Virus record (IMG/VR): IMGVR_UViG_3300038701_000780
Span: 1-29,187 of that record
DNA length: 29,187 nucleotides
Reading direction: 5' to 3' (one strand)
DNA from: a virus
Positions 27,531 through 29,187 of the stretch are shown here, one piece after another. Under the pieces are notes generated by a model. It had not been told where the DNA came from and made no database searches. It saw only the letters and a list, made by a program, of their open reading frames with translations. How positions within the stretch are numbered: the first letter of the stretch is position 1; each line of letters begins with the position of its first letter. The position numbers were made by a program, and so were the translations under genes.

Positions 27531-28127
27531 TTAAGCAACCTGTGTTGAGCCCCTAGACGGTTCAGGGTCATTTTTGGCCTCTTTGGTCGCGTCAAGGAGT
27601 CTTTCTAGTCCCGATCTTCTGTCCGCTTTTTTGTCCTCTTTACGGGCCGTATTTTCCTTGGGTTGAACCGCATTTGGCTTTCCAATAAGTCCGCTTACTT
27701 CAGCTAGGTTTCTCGCAGCAATGTTTGCTTCCTTGAAGTTCTTCTCCTCCATCGCCGCTGTGTATACGTCTCTCATCAATTCAATGATTTCACCAGCATC
27801 AAGGCTTGCCATCATCGCAGATTTCTTACCCAGTAGGGCAAGGTAGTCCTGTACACCGGGTCTTTTCAGTGTATTTGCTCCAACTCTGCCCGGATGCTCT
27901 GCTGTAGACCCCGCTTGACGTGCCGCGTTTCCTGCTTGTCCACTACGAGCGTAGTATTCAGCAAATTTCTTCTCGAACGGAGACAAAGTAGCCCCTGCTT
28001 GGAAGATGGCCTCGTTAAGTTCCTTCTCTAGCTGCCTCCGAGACTTGTTTTCGGTCGTGTAACTGTTGTGGTCAATGCCCGATCTAGGTTCGTTATCGAT
28101 TTCTTCGATATTAGTGTCTTCTGTCAT
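27531..28127 (-). CDS. terS: Terminase small subunit
   Basis: A 198-aa protein. AGAGGT precedes the ATG. Residues about 45-95 form the DNA-binding helical domain of the Terminase_2 type: TLSPFEKKFAEYYARSGQAG, NAARQAGSTAEHPGRVGANT then LKRPGVQDYLALLGKKSAMM ('t..e..F...Y...GnaaqAA..AGy.......g..lLk.p.V..yi'). A second helical part (DAGEIIELMRDVYTAAMEEK, AARNLAEVSGLIGKP) would form the oligomer core, and a basic tail (NTARKEDKKADRRSGLERLL) follows. It recognises the packaging site and loads terL. The repeats upstream and the AT-rich DNA downstream are candidate pac regions. Confidence 0.88.
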   Translation of the reverse strand: MTEDTNIEEIDNEPRSGIDHNSYTTENKSRRQLEKELNEAIFQAGATLSPFEKKFAEYYARSGQAGNAARQAGSTAEHPGRVGANTLKRPGVQDYLALLGKKSAMMASLDAGEIIELMRDVYTAAMEEKNFKEANIAARNLAEVSGLIGKPNAVQPKENTARKEDKKADRRSGLERLLDATKEAKNDPEPSRGSTQVA

Positions 28128-28256
28128 CGCTTTTACCTCTGTTTTTATTCAACCAAATGGATGAACGTTTCCTATGTACCCGATTATACCCGGTTAGTCA
28201 TCACTAGTACACCTGACGGGGCTCAGAAAACCTCGAAAAAGCCTAAAAAGTCACCA

Positions 28257-28290
28257 GCAGGCAGAGCCTGCGACCACGAGCTTTGCTCGT
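28257..28290 (+). repeat. Double-hairpin element upstream of terS
   Basis: Plus strand GCAGGC-AGA-GCCTGC, GACC, ACGAGC-TTT-GCTCGT. Both 6-bp stems are perfect with 3-nt loops. The second hairpin is identical to that of 14149-14183 and 22226-22260, while the first is different, so hairpins appear to be exchanged as modules. Confidence 0.88.
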
Positions 28291-28329
28291 AGACTGGAAT
28301 TTCTCCAAAAGTCACTGGAATTGTGTCTA

Positions 28330-28341
28330 CGCATATATGCG
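28330..28341. promoter_or_regulatory. 12-bp perfect palindrome CGCATATATGCG
   Basis: A perfect palindrome 200 bp upstream of terS, without a T-tract, so it is more like a dimeric protein binding site than a terminator. Function is not known. Confidence 0.4.
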
Positions 28342-28417
28342 CACCCGTGCACTTTCCTTTTTCGGGGGGTGGGTCTTGGAATTTGATGCCACTGGCAATA
28401 ATCGGTGTACCGACGAC

Positions 28418-28556
28418 GACTAAACGTCCGTGGTCCGATGACTAGTCGGGTGACTAATCGTACCTATACCGATGACTAGTCGTGGTACTAGTCCGATGAC
28501 TAAACGTCCGAGGTCCGATGACTAGTCGTGGTACTAGTCCAGTGACTAAACGTCCG
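28418..28556. repeat. ACTAGT-centred repeat cluster
   Basis: gactaaacgtccg occurs three times (28418, 28498, 28544); gatgactagtcg three times (28437, 28471, 28517); gtactagtcc twice (28485, 28531). The core GACTAGTC is palindromic. The order of units repeats (gactaaacgtccg, ggtccgatgactagtcg) around 28418-28450 and 28498-28530. Noncoding; upstream of terS. Confidence 0.85.
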
Positions 28557-28584
28557 TGTACAAAAAAGACTGATAGTCAACGTC

Positions 28585-28780
28585 TGTATATACAATGTAT
28601 ATACGTTCCCATGTATATATAATGACAAGGCAGGTACTGTATAGCCAATGTATAGACGATGTATAGACACTACGAATCCTGGGCAAGGCCGCAGTATAGT
28701 CAATGTATATACGATGTATAGGCGTCGTGGGCGTTTCACCGTGGTTATGTATATACAATGTATAGACAACGTATAGGCAT
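28585..28780. repeat. Iteron array: 11-bp units in triplets, 55-bp period
   Basis: Twelve near-identical 11-bp units of consensus TGTATA(G/T)(A/G/C)C(A/G)A occur in four groups of three. Groups start at 28585, 28638, 28693 and 28748; in the last three, units are directly adjacent (33 bp) and separated by 22-bp spacers, so groups repeat every 55 bp, five units. The first group has its third unit shifted. No convincing ORF; apparent minus-strand frames here are only translations of the repeat. Confidence 0.88.
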
Positions 28781-28818
28781 GATGACAGGGGCTAAGTGTC
28801 AAGGTAACTTTACACCTC

Positions 28819-28842
28819 CTACATATAGCGTCGATATGACAA
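28819..28842 (-). promoter_or_regulatory. Putative phage RNA polymerase promoter, copy 1
   Basis: Minus strand TGTCATATCGAC then GCTATATGTAG. It shares 18 of about 23 positions with the copy at 28861-28884. The GAC(A/G)CTATA core resembles single-subunit polymerase promoters (SP6 core GACACTATAG). It would drive transcription toward the iterons and terS. Confidence 0.45.
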
Positions 28843-28860
28843 CCAAGACACTAATACACA

Positions 28861-28884
28861 CTACATATAGTGTCAGCATAACAT
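28861..28884 (-). promoter_or_regulatory. Putative phage RNA polymerase promoter, copy 2
   Basis: Minus strand TGTTATGCTGAC then ACTATATGTAG; TGACACTATA is identical to the SP6 promoter core. It lies 42 bp upstream of copy 1 in the same orientation. No polymerase gene is present in the window, so the link is inferred. Confidence 0.48.
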
Positions 28885-28904
28885 TACGGCGATGTAATAA
28901 AAAT

Positions 28905-29187
28905 GGGGATGGACTACCGCAAAAATAAAATGCTAAGCCGTATTCACCGGCAGGGCTTCCCTTGTTGGTTACGGCCCAAGCCCAAGGCCAGAGCAAAACA
29001 GAGAGGGCAGCGCGCTAACCCCGCGTGAAACGACGTAACACTGTGGGCCCCTCAGGCTTGCACACTAAGAGCTTTCGCAAACTGGCTACGGCTGGTAACG
29101 AAGGAGGTGTGCCTAGCTGGAATCCGAAGCAGGTTGCGAGGAAGTGACAAGACAAAGATTGATTGTGTTCATGACAATGGCACTGCT
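28905..29187 (+). ncRNA. Structured RNA, possibly group II intron 5' part
   Basis: From about 28905 base composition changes from AT-rich repeats to a GC-richer, stop-rich, hairpin-rich segment without coding frames on either strand. On the plus strand it has GCUAAGCCGUA, GGUUACGGCCCAAG, GUGAAACGACGUAACACUGU, GGCUACGGCUGGUAACGAAG, GGAAUCCGAAGCAGGUUGCG and AGGAAGUGACAAGAC. These phrases resemble domain I of bacterial group II introns as I remember it. The 5' boundary (GUGYG) is not sure and any reverse transcriptase gene would lie beyond the right edge. Other structured RNAs are possible. Confidence 0.38.

Noticed and set aside
28418-28780. CRISPR array
   Set aside because: Repeats are short, contiguous or regularly spaced with repeated rather than unique spacers, and there are no cas genes.
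28500-28802. Two minus-strand ORFs of 70-100 codons
   Set aside because: They are translations of the 11-bp iterons (repeated YTLYI/IYIVYT strings), without ribosome binding sites; the DNA structure explains the open frames.
28905-29187. RNase P RNA or tmRNA
   Set aside because: A piece reading AGAGCAAAACAGAGAG recalls part of RNase P, but the GAGGAAAGUCC start and the P4 partner are missing; no tRNA-like ends for tmRNA.

Overview
The window reads as part of a tailed, short-tailed (podovirus-type) bacteriophage genome. All convincing protein genes, and all tRNA genes, lie on the minus strand, so transcription runs from high to low coordinates. In that direction the order is the usual virion module: small and large terminase (terS 27531-28127, terL 25396-27078), portal (23037-25385), four small genes including a GroES-like co-chaperonin, scaffold (20700-21767), two structural proteins and the major capsid protein (18442-19374). 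A 4.4 kb tRNA cluster follows. The tail and fibre genes come next: tail fibres and a 1324-aa beta-helix tailspike, a gp4-like head-tail adaptor, a second adaptor, a tail-collar fibre, a gp10-like hub and a coiled-coil fibre. At the left end are a BCS1-like AAA+ ATPase, a GNAT-like protein and the start of a putative ejection or virion protein. No lysis, DNA replication, integrase or transposase gene is visible. The virus is probably a marine or enteric podophage of a gammaproteobacterium; this is inferred from gene order and from the E. coli-like tRNA-fMet and tRNA-Trp, and the host is not proven.

Most structural genes are packed stop-to-start, often with TAA directly followed by ATG, which suggests one long co-transcribed and translationally coupled unit. 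A clear intrinsic terminator follows the capsid gene. The tRNA cluster (13958-18065) holds about 18 tRNA genes whose anticodon I can read, all with an encoded CCA, plus several degraded or interrupted ones, and four small ORFs. It includes an initiator tRNA-fMet, a tRNA with a Ser-type body but a Thr anticodon, and a tRNA-Pro(CGG) interrupted by about 100 nt.

The most striking feature is a family of about 14 short palindromic elements scattered through the noncoding DNA. The full form is a double hairpin: two perfect 5-6 bp stems with 3-nt loops, joined by a G(A/G)CC or GG(T/C)C linker. Copies sit inside the T-loop or D-loop of tRNA genes, at 3' ends of tRNAs, at gene ends, and once in frame inside a protein gene. 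Four copies are flanked by 6-13 bp direct repeats, which suggests these are mobile units with target duplication.

The right end (28128-29187) is upstream of terS and contains no convincing gene. It holds a 12-bp palindrome, a cluster of ACTAGT-centred repeats, an ordered array of 11-bp iterons arranged in triplets with a 55-bp superperiod, two copies of a sequence resembling an SP6/T7-type promoter that points toward terS, and a structured GC-richer RNA-like segment on the plus strand that may be the 5' part of a group II intron.
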